Assembly (NCBI RefSeq): GCF_002443255.2
Contig: NW_019211458.1
Span: 26,068,485 to 26,132,484, forward strand
From: Varroa destructor
Lineage: Eukaryota; Arthropoda; Arachnida; Mesostigmata; Varroidae
DNA length: 64,000 bases
Direction of reading: 5' to 3'
This document shows positions 12,328 through 27,168 of this stretch, one piece after another (position 1 is the stretch's first letter; each line of letters starts with the position of its first letter). The translations under genes and the position numbers were made by a program. The notes beneath the pieces are model-generated. The model made no database searches, was not told the origin of the DNA, and saw only the letters and a program-made list of their open reading frames with translations.

Positions 12328-15300
12328 CCGCAGATACAAATTAGACTTTATAAATAATTAATCGCCCAGTTAAGTCCATTACTGCCCAACAAAGTTGTCG
12401 GTATTAGATAATATTTGATAGCAGATACCATTTCATAGCTCATTCGACGTCCATCGAACGTTTATCTCTATGCTATGTACAAGTTATTCATGTTTCTATT
12501 ATGGATTCTATCGACATGTAAGAATATGTATAATTTCATTCCCATTTTACCTATTCAAATCTATCCTATGTATTAAAAGTGTTCATTTAACACAGGTGAG
12601 GTCCATACATAGAAAGAATCATCAGTAGTTTGGTTGCGGGCCAGTTCTTCCGCGGCAAGTTGCTATCATTCGGTGGGGGTAACCATCTGATTAAGTGAAT
12701 AGTAAGCACACAAATCGTAAAATTGCTTTCAAAGAAAAGTTTTCTAACGTAGAAACTAGAATCTTCTCCCGAGTAATTCTTGTCATGTAACTTGCTTTCA
12801 TTATAAACGAATGCATGAGCCCGTAAGGATTTCAACAGAAGTAAGACAATAGTCGGCGTGCACGCTAATTTTGTTGAGCCCAAGATCCGGATTTGTCTCA
12901 GATCGCACCAGATTGCGGAGAAGCTATTTCTAACTTGTCAATTTTCCAATCAACACTGCCATAAAGGAGTCCTACCCAAGGCACTCAGATACAAAAACAT
13001 CATCGCTGGGCGTGCGTCCTTGACGTAAGACGATCGACGTTGTAAAATGATGCGTTCACATCAAGAAACTGATTCTTCATATTCTCAACTATCCATACAC
13101 GATTTACTCATGCAGTACAGTTCTTCAAGCGTTAACTGGGCTTCTTATCGACTAGTTACTTATACTAGTAATGAAGCACTGACGCTGACGAGGCTCGACC
13201 AGCAAACTGCTGTTCAAGAGCATCACACACGATGACATTTAGCCTAAACGCTTTGTATATTGCTCCATGAGAATATGTTTATGATATATTTATAAATCAA
13301 TTTGTTAGTATAAAAACAGAATACTACGTGAAAATGTAGATTAGTAGGGGCACAACGAGCTGTCCCTGATCTTGTTTTGTGACCTTAGGAACTACCAGCG
13401 ACCGGCGTCACTCAGTAATCATGGAAAGGAAAGAGTATATTTATAGAATTTATATTGACGTAACGTGGAATGAAAATTGCGGTAAGCTCGACGCTGGCGA
13501 ACAACTCACTCCGTAATAATTACACTGCTTGATCCCCTTTGAGGAACTGACGAGGCCGATAATTTGCGCTTTGTACATTTGCAGTACGACCGGTTGAACA
13601 GTTTCGTACAGCATTGTTATTCCAGGTAGCCAGATGCACGTATCGCATAGCCACATACGACCAATTTCACAAACATGCACACACAACTATCGCTCAATAA
13701 ACAGTAGACTGTTGACGCGTAACATTGTATTAAATCAGGTCCACTCTGGACGGTCACGAAGAACGGTATCGCACAACCAACCCATATAAAATACACCAGC
13801 TGCCATCGTTATCTTTAAGACCTTATTGTAGAGGATCGATGTGCCAGCAAGGTCAGCAAGTTTGCAACATCTTTAAACTACTTGTTATCGTGAGATGAAC
13901 TATGGCGTCCTCAAGGAATTCTCAGACTAAAAAAGATGCTGGCATAGCGAATTTGACATTGTTCTGAAATAAAAGCTTACGCTTCTGATCAAGTTGAGTA
14001 GAATCTCTTTATGTAGCCCAAGAATTGTTCTAGTTCAGAATTCAGGTAGACGACATGAAGACTGTATACAGTTCTCACGGTTTGGGCCGCCTGCATCGAC
14101 ACAAAGGTAGCTGTGTCTAAGGGAAGAAACGAGAAATTGCTTACCATAAAATGCACTTCAACACCACGTTACTGTATGGTATTGAAGTGTACTGAATACG
14201 ATTGCGATTCTTAGATGTCAAGTAAATTAATGTTATTTTAGTCTTCTGTTGTGTTTGAATCACAGTTCGTGTCAAGGTTACTATCTATTCAACGGGTTCC
14301 AGACGCGAGGCTAAGCAAATACTTCCCTGATTTATCCTAGGTTAGATATCACCTCTGATAAGATGAGGGCAAAAAGATATGCTGTAATACTAAAAGCCAC
14401 TGGTCCTCAGCTTTTGTTAGCTACTGGCGTGTCTTAAAGACCAACATCGCATTGAACACCGATATTGTTTTAGTCAACCTGCATTCTGATTAAAATTTCT
14501 GAGCAATCTACGAATCAGATTTTCAATGCATACATTTGAATCATTTTTAACAATGTGTCTTAAATTATTGATTCAGACACTTGATTAAATGTTTAAATAT
14601 TACCATCTGGTTTACAAGTTCAGTGCACCAGCTGGGACCGGCCGAAGTAGATCCGCTATAGCCAAGTCGTCGGCAACGTCACGTAATTAAATCACTTCAG
14701 TCGTACCAATTTGTGTCTTCCTGTTGTCCGTATGATTAGGTCCGTCTCAACGGCCTATAATCCGCAGCGTCGCTAGCATCAGGTTTGACTGTTTCACACT
14801 TACACATAACTAGATAATGTTCTAATCGTACCGCACGAACCCTATTTTTAGATGACTGCAGTGAACAGGTGAAGCACATTTTCCGTAGCTGATCATCAGC
14901 CGAGCCCTCTACCACAGGAATCGGTGCAGCTGCCTTCTTGTTAGGATAAAAGTCCAATACGAACAATCAGGCATGTGTCATGTAGAAGGGTCCAAATCAG
15001 CTATACAGGCATCTCGAGGCATATAGAAATTTGCTGCGATAGGTTGAAGCAAGCATGTAACAGATAACTTGTCCATGCTAAACAAAAAAAGTAATCCTTT
15101 CAAATAATAGTAAAACAAGTTTGGTGCTAAAAAAGTATCACTCTTGCACAAAATATCTTTTTTTCCATATGCTGCCTGGTTGCCTGACACCTATGTCGAT
15201 AAAAGTGGTTAAGTTTTGGTAATCTCAAGCCGTCTGAGGAACCTCAGGCAGTGGCGGACGCAAAAACTTTGGAACATTTATTTATTATATACACGACGTA

Positions 15301-15329
15301 TTTTTGAGATGCATTCGCTTACTTTAAAT

Positions 15330-15351
15330 ATATATATATATATATATATTA
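15330..15351. repeat. (TA)n microsatellite
   Basis: About 11 TA units in intergenic DNA. Confidence 0.93.
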
Positions 15352-18300
15352 CGTTTCATCTAAATCTTTATAATGATATAATCAAGAATAAATAGCTGTA
15401 CATCCCGTAGTGGGCTTTCGATGGAACCAAATTTATACGAACCCATTGCACAATATGGGTAAAAGAACGCGTTCATACAATATATGAATGAAAGGCTGTA
15501 ACATGACAACTAGATATAACCAGGGGGCCCGAAACTCGTTAACAAATCGTATTATGTATTTTCATCAAGGGAAACACATATCAAGTCTTAAAAAGTGCAA
15601 CAATTATTTCTAAAACATTATAGAATTGAGAAAGCTTGTCCGTAAGGCCGCGTGCGCGTCGATGTTTCTGCACAATTTTTTTGTAACTGAAATTAAAAAC
15701 AAATTATTCGAAGGGCTTTTCATAAAGGGCCGGCCTAGTGCAATAGTGCCGTTTTATGCGTATCATAACTATTTGGAATTTAAGTGACCTTATATTTATT
15801 TATACATATCTGACAAAAAACCGGTTTAGTAAACACTGCATGATCGAACGTTAAACCGCGATCGCCTACTTTTTCTCCCAAGCCATCCAAACCTAACCAC
15901 TGAAGCCACCGCGTAAAGAGACATGCATTGTATCTTATAAATGTTCTCCTGCAAATAGTAATCATCAGTATTGTCATTTCCATCATCGACCGGCTTTATC
16001 ATTTGAAACGTGTCTTTTGATTACATATATAGTGTATGTATATACAAACAGCTCTCTTTTGGGGGGTAGTGTCAAGCGCATAACAGTAAGGTTAAATAAA
16101 TTTCGTATTTCCCATACCTTTGACGTCACAAAAGGTAGACCAACTTCGTCCGCTTGCTTGTTCTTTTGTCCTCTGCGTCAGGCACTGAAGCTTTTAGGCA
16201 TTCTTGTACATGACTGTGTACAACCCAGTGTGGTATGCCTGCATTTGGACCTATATCACTGCGCGGCATTAAGCTTAGGAGGCAAACGCGTTGTCCGCTG
16301 CGCTATCACAAGGGCTATATCGCCCGCTCGTTGAACTTCACCAAAACAGGCGATCTGCCTAATTCGTGATCCGCGCAATCCTAGATTTGTCAGTGGATAA
16401 ATATTCCATTTTTATGTATCAGCCATACCGTTCGACGATGTTACAGTGATACCTGCAAGTTTTGCTTAACCTGTTGTTCGTCCAAATTTTGCTTAGCTCT
16501 ATAGCTTATAAGGGAGGCTCTATACGTCGTAACGGACATTATTATATCCGCTTCTTCCAAACTAACGGGGGCATCTTCATAATATAAAAAAGAAAGCAAG
16601 CAAAATGGAGAACAATGTGATGCAAAGTATGTTCAATTTGTTTAAGCCTTCGAACCGTGGGGCAGGTGAGAAAACGACGCTCTTTCATAAAACAACGTCT
16701 ATAGCCCAATAAGGGTTAAGGTTACAAAAACCAGATTTTTCAGTTACGCATAAGATCCGTCGATAAAGGAGTCAAATTCGGGATTCTATATACTAGATGA
16801 AGACGAATTAGCTCTATACTGCTCAAATTGGCTTGTCACCTTACGAGCTATGCGACGATGCTAAACTTTGACAATGATGTCACCCGTTTCGCATGCATTT
16901 CCTAGTAAACTTAAGGAAAAGGAGGAGTAACGGAGGATGCAATAACTTAATTCAATTCTAAATAAATACACAAGCCACAACAAATAAGCTACGGGAAACG
17001 GAACTCTACTACATACAGAAAGCAAATCCTAGTACTCGGTTTCCGTTCGACATGCTTCTTAAGTTGTTGTTTAGTTACATATATATACGTCTAGAAACAA
17101 ATGTTAAAAGGTATGTGTTGCGTTAATGAGGACACGACAATTAGCAAAATACACTTTATTACATAATTTAACTGATTTACTAAGTGAAGCAGGCTTGTGG
17201 TGTTTATTTCAGAAAGGACGAACCCGAAAAAAATATCCTGGATAACGTCTTTAAACAAAACAAGTAACAATGACAACGTCACCGTTTTTATTGTAAAAGC
17301 ATACGCGCTCTTGTATATGCATCACAGTATTCATCGCTACCTAAGTACCACGCAGAACCACGCTATTCGTCTGAGCGCTGAATATATGCGATACATTTCG
17401 CTTTGATAGTTCATGGCAGGTTCTCCCCTAACATCTACCCTTCAACGAGAAGTATCTCAATAACAGATGATTATTTCCTTTGTAAACCTCCCAAACTCTG
17501 TCATGTGACTGTTGTACGCGATTAAAGCCGGAGTGGACTTAGATCATGCGTATGTGACTATTCCTGAATACGGATGGTTTATGCACTGCACGCACCACTT
17601 ATATACTGTTAACCGGTCCGGTCGCCACTGAACTTCCACTGCCTTATTTAAGTAATGTTTCAAACCCTGCTGGGACTACACTTTACCATTTGCTTGTGCT
17701 GACTATCACATTTGCTTATTTCAGTCTATGAAATCAATGGCTTATAGAATTGCCCAGAGAATCCGCTCACTTCTTCTCGTCCAGCCTAAGGTGCATTTAA
17801 ACCTAGTTGGCACATAGCCGAATTCTAAGGGTCAATTTGTTGAGAAGTAGTTTCGAGTCCCACATACGGTATTGCCTTAGATATCACAAGACGACCGGAT
17901 GTCTGTTTACGTCCTGTTTCAAACCTAACTATCTGACGTATCTTTAAGTAGGCAAATATGTTACTGCCGCAGCATCCTGTTGCAAATACTCTGTGGCTCC
18001 TTTACAATCATTTTCGTTGTTACATAGTAGTTCACTTGTTGAAATTTCTTATCATCCGGCTTCAATACAATCGCAGGATCGCCAAGATCATTCAATTAGC
18101 GTTGAGCTGTTTTTTTCATTACTGGGTTTTGGCAATTTTGTCGACATTGCTTTATTTTAACTTATTTTAAAATATAGGCTAAAATGCTTATTTATGCGTC
18201 AAGTGTCCCATACTTGTATTGTTATTAAGTCGTTACTGTACATTCTGTTGACACCAACAATCCTGTTTCAGTTATTCCTTTGTTGAGTACTGCTTCGATA

Positions 18301-20587
18301 GAGAATCCAAGAGGAAATGCTGAAAAAAAAATATGTCTAAATTTTATCTTAGTTTTAGAAAACAAGTGTCTGTCGAAATATTATTGGCTTTATGATAATA
18401 TAATATTTGGGAAGCAATGTAAAACACTGCCACCTAAGGCAACAACATCATATAATCGCTTCATGATGGAAAATAACATTGATATGTCCTGTAAGACGTC
18501 GATCATTGTTGAGGAAAAGTTTATACCAGTCGACATGACTATCTAACCAGACCCAGCAAAAAAAAAATCTTACAGTAATATCGTCTTCAGTATCGTCGCT
18601 GAAAATTGTAGCCTTGATAAACGCGAGTGATGCTAGTAGTTTGCAGCCGGATAGGTCTCTTCAACGACAAGGGTATGCTTGATTATGTTGGAGGCGCACC
18701 CCGTAGGGCAACGGTTAACTTTTAACAATTTCTGAGAGTCCAAATGAAATGATCAAATGCCTTTTCTCAGAAAGTATTCGTTGGCACTAAGTATACGATT
18801 TTTGCATTTTCCTTTCGCAAAATTAAAAAATAGTTACGTTTTTATTGAATCAATTTTCATCGATGAACATGATCCAGTCACAAATTACTATCAGCGTACG
18901 CACGCAGCTTTTTCTTATTTAGCAAAAGTGTCACACCTTTAATACTCAGGCTCTACGCACTATGAACGTCGAAAAAAACTAAAATATTATATATTTAGTA
19001 ATATGACTAGTTCGCGCTGTATATAAATAAAACTTACATAGATTCGGGTCATATAACCTCCAAGAAGCAACTGTTAGACTAATTAAATAGCTTCGATTGC
19101 ACTGTTTGGCTCTTACTTTATTCAAGGAGAGATTAGCTTTCTTCACGCGCTGTCACGCCTAAGGGCGAACGCCAAAGTAATTACACAGCTATCGCGACTC
19201 TGTGAAAAATGAATCAAGACAAAAATGACAATAGAATGGTTTACGTTAAATGCATTGACGGTATAGATATTAAATTTAAAAAAATAAATTTATATAAATG
19301 CGTTGTGAATGTTTTTTGAGAAAATGCCAGTGGTCCTCGGTTAAGCTACGCGTCTCAGCAGCGTAATTTAGCTGGCGAGTAGATAACGTCCATTTTTACC
19401 ATGAGCTGTAGGTTTGTTCGTTAACTAAAGCTGTCATTTTAATAGGAGTCTAAATTTATACTTCGATAGGAATCAATAGACATTTAGACCTATAAACTTT
19501 ACACCAGCCATTGTAACGTTAAAGCAACAGTTTGAACAACGTCTATAGTCTTCATTTTTTTAGTAATCTAATCAACACAATGCAGCCTCCGATATCTTCG
19601 ACAGCCGATATCTTCAGGCAGCTTACAGTAACACAGATAAATACAGTTAGTGGTGGATGATAATAGTGTTATCATAGAAGAAAGAAGAGCAAGCTGCCGA
19701 CGATGATGATGATGATAGAGATGTTTGTCCCTCGGCGACGTGCAGGGTGGCGATGCTATAGCATTGCAGTCGGGCATTTTGATTCACCTGTATTGAATTG
19801 TTCTAATTTTTAAATTTGACCTAAACGAACCAATTGAAATCTTTAAAGCTACTAAAAATACCCAAAAAATGCCTTGTGCAATTCAGATATAATGCGTGTT
19901 ATGGCGGATTAGCTAGTTCATCCTTGTTTGTTTGAACAAGACGTCATTGTAAGCATGTTTCATAAGCTTATGGTACAGTGAACTATCGTAATTTCAGTGG
20001 TATCTGGTCCAACGTTAACTATACGCTACCCACGCATGACTGCCCACAACCTTTATGCACTGTATTTTTCAACAAGTAGAAATACTCTATAGGAACCAGA
20101 TACTTCAATGGTTTGTGTTAGCTTATAATTCAAGCTATGCCTTCATCTCACACTTCATAATTTCTACGTAAGTGATACTTTCGTATCCTAGTGCGATCGA
20201 TAGATAGTAACACTTTATCATCGACTAATTAAGTAAGTAGTGCACTTTAAGTTTAGGCACCTTAGAAAGTTATTACAAAAATAACATGACAAAAAGCATA
20301 CTAAGGAAGCTCTGCATAAAAACCACGGTACAGAAAACTCAACAAATGTTTGTTTGAAACCAAGTGTATCTTGACGCAAAGATAATTATGGTGGGAAGCG
20401 AACGCTCGTGTGGAAGTTTGAATGTCATGTGCAATGTCATCCGTGCAGGATAAGTCACAAAACAACGGAATGGGTTTCTAATTAAGACTCGTTGAACAAG
20501 TCTATCCGCTATATATTCGCTACCGGCCAAATAAGTACGTGCACTACTAAGAAGCATAAAATAGGAACGAAGCGATACGGAACGGAA

Positions 20588-20614
20588 GTGTGTGTGTGTG
20601 TGCGGGGGGGGGGG
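20588..20614. repeat. (GT)n and poly-G low-complexity patch
   Basis: A (TG)7 run is followed by 11 consecutive G residues and then more G-rich sequence to about 20628. It lies about 180 bp downstream of the Tudor gene stop codon. The G-runs could form a G-quadruplex, though no regulatory role is evident. Confidence 0.9.
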
Positions 20615-20797
20615 TGGTGAGGGGGTGATTGAACGTTTGATTACTATCGTGACCTATGAAAGCATGCGAAGAAGCATGGCAAACGAAAAGTAGCTGTTAG
20701 TTTACTAACATCAACTTCGAACTTCTAATTCGCTGATCGACTTTAAACTTTGTGGTAAACTCGCACCAAAGCGTTTACGACGAGCCTCTAGTGGTAG

Positions 20798-23700
20798 CTA
20801 ATGCATCATTAGCTCGTACGGTTCGTCTAAGAATTCAATGAAGCCTTTACTTTCGAGAGCCTCGGCTAACGAGGTAACGCCATCGTCAGAGAATAAATTT
20901 ACAACATATTCGTCGACCGTCGACCGTTCATCCACTTGCATGATATAGACATGTTTTATCAAACACGGTATGATATCGCTCACTAGCACGCCTTTTTTAA
21001 GCCTAACATCTGAAAAGCACACAAATACCCGAAAGGCAATTGTTAGCTTATAACCTGGTGTACTTCTATCTTTTAACATCGTGACTGTCCAATCTTGAAA
21101 TGTGAATCTCTTTTTTCAGACGTTCCATATTACACAAAAAACATGTGCGTTTCATAATATACATATCAAGCTACTTACCTGCTAGGCTCACGCGAATAGC
21201 TTGAGTCGGCCATTCCAGAAACTTTGGCTCAAGGCTGAACGCATTAGAAGTGGGCACCCACACCTCACCGCCATGGTCAATTAGAAATATTTTGTATCTG
21301 TAATAGAGAGAAACATCGCCGCATATTCTATACGTCACTAACATATTAGCCATCCGATTACTGTGGTTTATCGCCTTTGACACATTATTACATACGTTGT
21401 TTAGAACTGAACGCTTTACCCGACGTCCGAAGTTGATTGACTTCAGGCACCAGGTAACATACTGCATATTTCATCATTTTGTCACCTGACATAGTAGTCA
21501 CAAAAATTAATACTCTAATATTTATCGCAAAAGTTAATTACAGAGGCATAACCAGGCCGGTGTACTTACTGGTTATTCGACGCATCCATCTCCAACAATT
21601 TCCCACGGTGCCATCCAGAGGGCCCCTGATTTTCATTAACGTACACACTCACCATTTGGCCGATTAACAACCCAGCACGCGGCACCATACCTTCCTGTAA
21701 AATAATCGGTATGACTGCATAATGTACTCCAAGATAACTCACACAAATTTTCACAGTTTAAGTGAAACCTAAACTTAGAATCTATTGAAAAGCTCATGCA
21801 TTAAAATTTCGGGCGACATCACGGTCAGCGAAAACTTGTCGTTTTCTACATCGCTCCAGTGGATAACCGGCTTTAAAAATGACTGACTCTTGCGGTGCTT
21901 CGTTCTCCGTTTATCGGTTTATTACCGAATCGTAGTTAGGCACAATGGAAGAAACTCAGCTAACGTTACACAACCTTTGTAACAGTTCAGAGACTAGGTT
22001 CACCGTTCTGAAATGGGTAATGCTGCTCCAACGAGTTAAAAAGGCAAATAGTAGCTAACTTATATTCTTTAACCTACATTAAAAAGTAGGCTGGAGGATA
22101 TAGCTATATGGAGAATATAAAGAGTAGGCAAGGTCATACCTTGGCTAGACTGAAAATCAAACGTCTTTCTACCTCTTTTAGTACCACTTTTTTTTTTTTA
22201 AGAAAGGTAAGTAGAAATGAAACGTAAAATGTCCGGAAAGGACACGTTCGTTTATGTGTTTCGTAGGCAAACAACTTCGCCGAAAGAAATCAGCTGTCTG
22301 CCACGACATTGTATAGGACCCGGGTCATTCTATTTATAGTGAACACACGGTGATCAGCTAGACTTGGAAACAAGTATGTTCTAAAATAAAAGCACAAACT
22401 CGCGCTTGCGCATGTAGAAGGTTTTTACTTGTAATATAAGTTATATCAGCTATACATTAATGTATCCACGTCGCATGGCTTTGCGAGTTCATTAGTATGA
22501 TCTCTCGGGGGTTTATTTAGAATTAACTAATAAAATTTACCAATATACTTCATGGGCTGCTCGAAATTGAAGGTTTACGCTTTTACACATCTCACTTAGG
22601 CTTCCGAATAATCCACACGAGGCTAACATAAAGCAAATATGGGACAAAGTGGAAAATGCACGATAAAGGTATTACTGAAAAATTCATTTGAATAGCGTAA
22701 AAACCCATTTTAAATTAACCTAACATATTTTTGTCGTTGTGCTCAAAAAAAAAAGAGAGTATATCGTCAATTGATTCCTTTAGGTAAACCCTGACAGTTC
22801 AACGTTTCCAAATATCTGAGATCTTTTGACACTGAGAGCTAAGCGTTTTATTTTAGTCCTCATTCAATGTAAAATAAAAAAGTTAACCGTATTCTATGAT
22901 CTGAATCATATAATTTCTGTCCTCTAAATCACTAAAAAAAAGATCTAAACTAAAGATTTCTCAACGGCGTAGAAGTTCGTTGACATTTAGCAATCGACAA
23001 TCAGTGTAATCTGGAGTTTTCAACAAGCGCGTTTGTTTCATCAATTCACTGTACTTACTCGTTGCGGTCCATAAAATTCGTAAAGTCTCGTTTGAATTTC
23101 TTCTACGTTGATTGCAGCGAGATGTTTTTGCTCCAAAACGCTCCATATGTCCTGAGTACCATATACAGGAACCACGTAAAAGTAGAAATCTTCGTTTAAA
23201 TGTGAAATCATTACGAACCTGAAAAGTGTACCACAGCAAGTAGAATAAAACAATGGCATTTGTTAACAAAGGTTCAGCCTATACTGTACCTTTACTCCTT
23301 TACGCAGCACTAACTAGTTTCAGCAATGATGAACGTCCCCGTATAACTAAATGATGGCACGGAAGCAGTCATTTGGCACCAGGAATTACCCTAATCGTCA
23401 GTCAAATCTCTGTTAGTATTGCTAATATCCCGGATGTCTCAGTATGTCAGAAATTTGATTTAAAACTTTGGACACTAACAGTTCTCTAACTTAAACGTAT
23501 TCTTATCTTATTCATTTACCTCTTAATTATTTTGGAGAGATAATTGCTTACATTATGCTCCTTTGGTGTAGTTCGATGGACAAGCACTCGTATATGAAGC
23601 GATTTCGACCCCTCACAACTGTGTTTTCTGATGTTAGATCATGAGAATTCGGACAATTATTACCAACCGCACACATACCAAAACGCAAAAAGCTGTAACC

Positions 23701-26700
23701 ACCAAGACAAATTTAAATTCGGAAAGAACCTTTCATCAAATGCGCTTTCAGAGATATAATTTTTTATTTTTTTTTAATACATATAATTTTTAAAGGCATG
23801 CATTTTTAGGAAAAAAAATCATTTGAACAATTCTAACAAACAAAATTGTAATTATGGGAATCGGCGACATTGATTCTGTTTCGATTTTGCAATAAGGATG
23901 TATACCTTACGGAACTGGTACGTACTTATGCGATAAGCCAAGCACGCTGCTCATAACGTGTTTTTTCTAGTTTTGCACTTGTGTAGATCTTAAGGACTCT
24001 GCGCAAATACAGTCCTACAGTCTTTTTGTTAGAGGCTACGATGTTCGCTTATAATAAGAAAATAAACGAAAAAATTCGTGGTTGTTATAATTGTAGTTGC
24101 ATCATTGAGCTAATGCATACTTGACCTGTCCCTTTAAAAAAAATATATTAATTAAGCTTTACTGACCTGATGCAGGTTTTGATTTTCCGCTCAGTCCTTT
24201 CGTTGATCCGGCTAGCTTGTTGCATATTTCTTCGCACCATCCAATTTACGCCTTGCTGTGATAATTCCAAGCATTCATCTAGAACATTATCAACCAACTG
24301 GGATGTAATTATTTGTACCTACGTCCATACACATCATCAACCAAATTGAAAATTACCTTCGTCCGTATTTAATCTAAGCTAAATTGTTGTTATGTTTTAA
24401 GAAAGCACATTTTAAAAAAAGGAAGGGGGTTGTTACAAAAGGAACCTAACAAAGGTTGAAATGCTGCAAGACACGAGGGATGATACTAATAGTTTACAGA
24501 GCGACAGCAAAATGAATGATCCAGTTAGAAACGACCCCTAGGCCCTCCTGAACAACGTACTTACGGAAACCACTAACTGACCTGGTAAAAATTGGTAGTT
24601 TTGTACTGCCGCCTACGTGTTACAAAAACCATCTGCTATTTACGATTGTATTGTTTCACGTATTTCTTCCGCTGCTAATTTCTTACCGGCGCCTCCTGCA
24701 TTTTCTTTGGGTGTTTCGCATCGTTTTGGCGACACTACCGCTGAACTGTCTGAATCGTCGGAGGACTTTTTTCTTCCGGAAGTTGTTTCTGCATTTGTAC
24801 ACATATCAGTATTTTCAAAGACCATCGATGTATCACTTTCTGTTGATACAACAGATGGCGGCTTTACATCCTCCACATTATTTTTATTTCCCGTTTCGCT
24901 GTTTGCAAGCCCTTCCGGGAGTTTTTCTACGGAAACTACGTCGTTATCATCACTATTTACCGTCACGGCTGCGGTATTTTGTGCCTTTATGCGATAACCA
25001 ATATTTAGCCTTGAAGGAAGACACAGATGAAAATAAAAATTCTATTCAGGCATAGTTTTCAAATTGGAGGGTCAAGACTAGCTAATGTTAGTACCTTCGC
25101 AGCAAGTAGAAAAAAAAGAGGAAATTCACGTTCTTGCTAGGAAGATAAGTGAGTACGCATACGTTAATATTTTTGCTTAGTATCATATTTCCAAGGTTGA
25201 TATGAACTTCAGCGGGAATCAATTGTGTCGGAGGTTTTCTGCAATTTTGGTATACCATAAAAACTATTATAACTTCCAATTTTGAAAATATATAATAGTT
25301 TCCTGATTTTAAATGTCAAACTCGACTGCTTGAAACCACTTGTTGTTTGAATGTCACCTACTTCTCACATAGTTCACCGAAATCGATGAATTCTTCGTGG
25401 CCAATCTCAAAACTGCTTTTCAGAGCCATGAAGTAAGGCCGATCTGACTTCCCTTTTGTATTCTTTATCCGAATTCGAATCTTCATATCCGGATACTCAT
25501 TGAAAAGCTGAACTAATTTTGTGACATCTTTGACTATAACCTGATCTGGAATTACGCGAATGCTTTGGGGCGGATAAGCCAACAACGACTGGTCGAGCTA
25601 AAAGTTCATTGAAACGAAATAAGAGCATTTAGTAACAATAATATCGTTAGTTGCTCACAGTTAATAGGACAGAGACCACTTTCTCTATGTCATTAAAAGG
25701 GGGTAAGTACAGCACGTTGTGTTGCTCATTTGCTCAAACATTTGTCTACGTATAAATGTGTTCTCAAAACTTGCTACTCGGTTGTTATCACTGTTCCTTT
25801 ACCACGTTATACATACCGTATAGTTTTCAACCTATATTTTAGCAAAAACACTCCATCGATATTAAACAGAATCGAATACATGTTCTGTGAGCCTGCAAAA
25901 AGCCCATTTAGCAGTAGTGCACCAACGTACCGGAAAGATGTTAGTTATATCAACAATTTCTTTGAAGCCCTCGTCGATGTGCTGCACTTCTGCCGAATTC
26001 ACAAAATTGTCTTCATCACTGAAAGTTGCCAAAAAACATATCGTTTAGCTTCCGCAGAAGAACTAATCAGATATTCCAACTGCAACTGTTTCAAGGAGAG
26101 TTTTTTTGGCTCGTGACAAAATCGGCTATACAACATCAAAAGCAACTGTTGTATTTTCAGCATTAACAAGGATTCGATGCGGCATATTAAGCATGCTACT
26201 ATAATACAGTATACGCTATAATACGCGACTTAAACAAATGACACTAAGTAATGTGAAAGGTACCTAATGGAATATGTAATTTCCACTCTTTTTATGAAGG
26301 TTAAAAATCGCTCGAACGTTGATAGCTCTACGTCGATAGTCTCTAAACATTTGCTGCGATCAAGCTGATTCGCACAGATGAAGTAAGACAAATGCCTTCT
26401 ATTTCTGCAATTTTAGCAACTTGTCGCTGAATTATACTACAAATACAGTCCTGAGAAGCGTTGAGTGTCCACGCTGCACGAACACCAGATATGTTCGAAC
26501 AACTCAACGAAAACCGTCTGATCGAAAAGGCGAATGAAGCAACAACTTCAGTACATGAAAACAAATCCCGTATATGTGACACTGTTCGTTAGCTTTTGAA
26601 AGCGTAGGTAAATGAAAATATTCCATCACCTCTATTGAACGTTTTTGAACATATTGAACACAAAAAAACATACTCCGATCACAGGCGACCAACTTACCTG

Positions 26701-26960
26701 TAACAGGCTAACACTTCAGCTCGCAACCATAGCCCTGAACTCTGTCGGACAGCGCACCATTTGCTTGGATCGTCGGAACAATCATCGTCTTTGAACTTGG
26801 CGCACAAACTATTAATCGCCTTTGCGACTGTCTCTTTTTTTTGAGAGTCTGGAGAGAAACGTAGAGCAAACGGGTCGTTTTCGACAGTCACATCGCTGGG
26901 AGCAAGCGTGAATTCGCGATGACTGAGATCATCCGGGGCAGGCACCGCCAGTCGAGCCAT
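20798..26960 (-). CDS. Tudor-domain protein with two extended Tudor modules
   Basis: Exons read on the minus strand, listed 5' to 3': 26698-26960 (ATG at 26960), 25931-26018, 25362-25597, an exon starting at 25009 and running to about 24700, 24167-24318, 23059-23218, 21570-21694, 21179-21297, and 20798-21009 (TAG stop). All joined junctions are GT-AG and keep frame, except the 3' end of the fourth exon, which I could not fix; an extra exon may lie there. The protein is about 550-580 residues. Exons 1-3 encode a Tudor core (SGLWLRAEVLACY, then VQHIDEGFKEIVDI) and its flanking SN-like half. Exon 4 is a Ser/Asp/Glu-rich linker. The remaining exons encode a second extended Tudor: FVMISHLNEDFYFYV, then YKIFLIDHGGEVWVP and PTQAIRVSLA. 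Such proteins scaffold germline small-RNA granules by binding dimethylarginine. Both modules lack the usual DYGN (HIDEGF and LIDHGG instead), so ligand binding is doubtful. I cannot assign an orthologue. Confidence 0.82.
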
Positions 26961-27168
26961 TGCGGATCCCGTTAGCAAGGCGGGTCACGAACTGTTCGTC
27001 TGTCAAAAGACAGCAATAGTGGAAGTAGGATACGCCACTGCGGAATATATCCTTCGTTTGAATATTCGGCGTCAAACTACTTCATAGACTTCATCAAATT
27101 TAAATTCATTAGCACGGTGACAACGGTACCACTATTCATTGTTATTGTTATTTGTTGTCAGCACAGAG
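26961..27168. promoter_or_regulatory. Possible bidirectional promoter interval
   Basis: This 208-bp interval separates the ATG of the Tudor gene (minus) from an ATG at 27169 (plus). The plus ATG opens a 14-codon frame ending at a strong GTAAGT donor. No TATA box or other element is clear. The promoter role is inferred purely from the divergent arrangement. Confidence 0.25.

Larger units (their letters stand above)
8263..20797. other. Gene-poor intergenic tract
   Basis: I see no gene that I can support. The tract contains (TA)n at 12291-12317 and 15330-15351, a (GT)n/poly-G patch near 20.6 kb, and a small nested inverted repeat at 9634-9680. A few open stretches look mildly coding-like, for example minus 10502-10757 (rich in Lys/Glu, preceded by a CAG acceptor), but none belongs to a family I recognise. 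Confidence 0.6.

Noticed and set aside
24617..25055. Plus-strand open frames of 126 and 134 codons
   Set aside because: They are antisense shadows of the Ser/Asp/Glu-rich linker exon of the Tudor gene.
25730..26116. 128-codon plus-strand open frame
   Set aside because: It overlaps, in antisense, the second Tudor exon (25931-26018), whose minus-strand translation is clearly a Tudor strand.
26343..26692. Two minus-strand open frames between Tudor exons 1 and 2
   Set aside because: Joining 26698 directly to 26018 restores a perfect Tudor sequence, so these lie in the intron.
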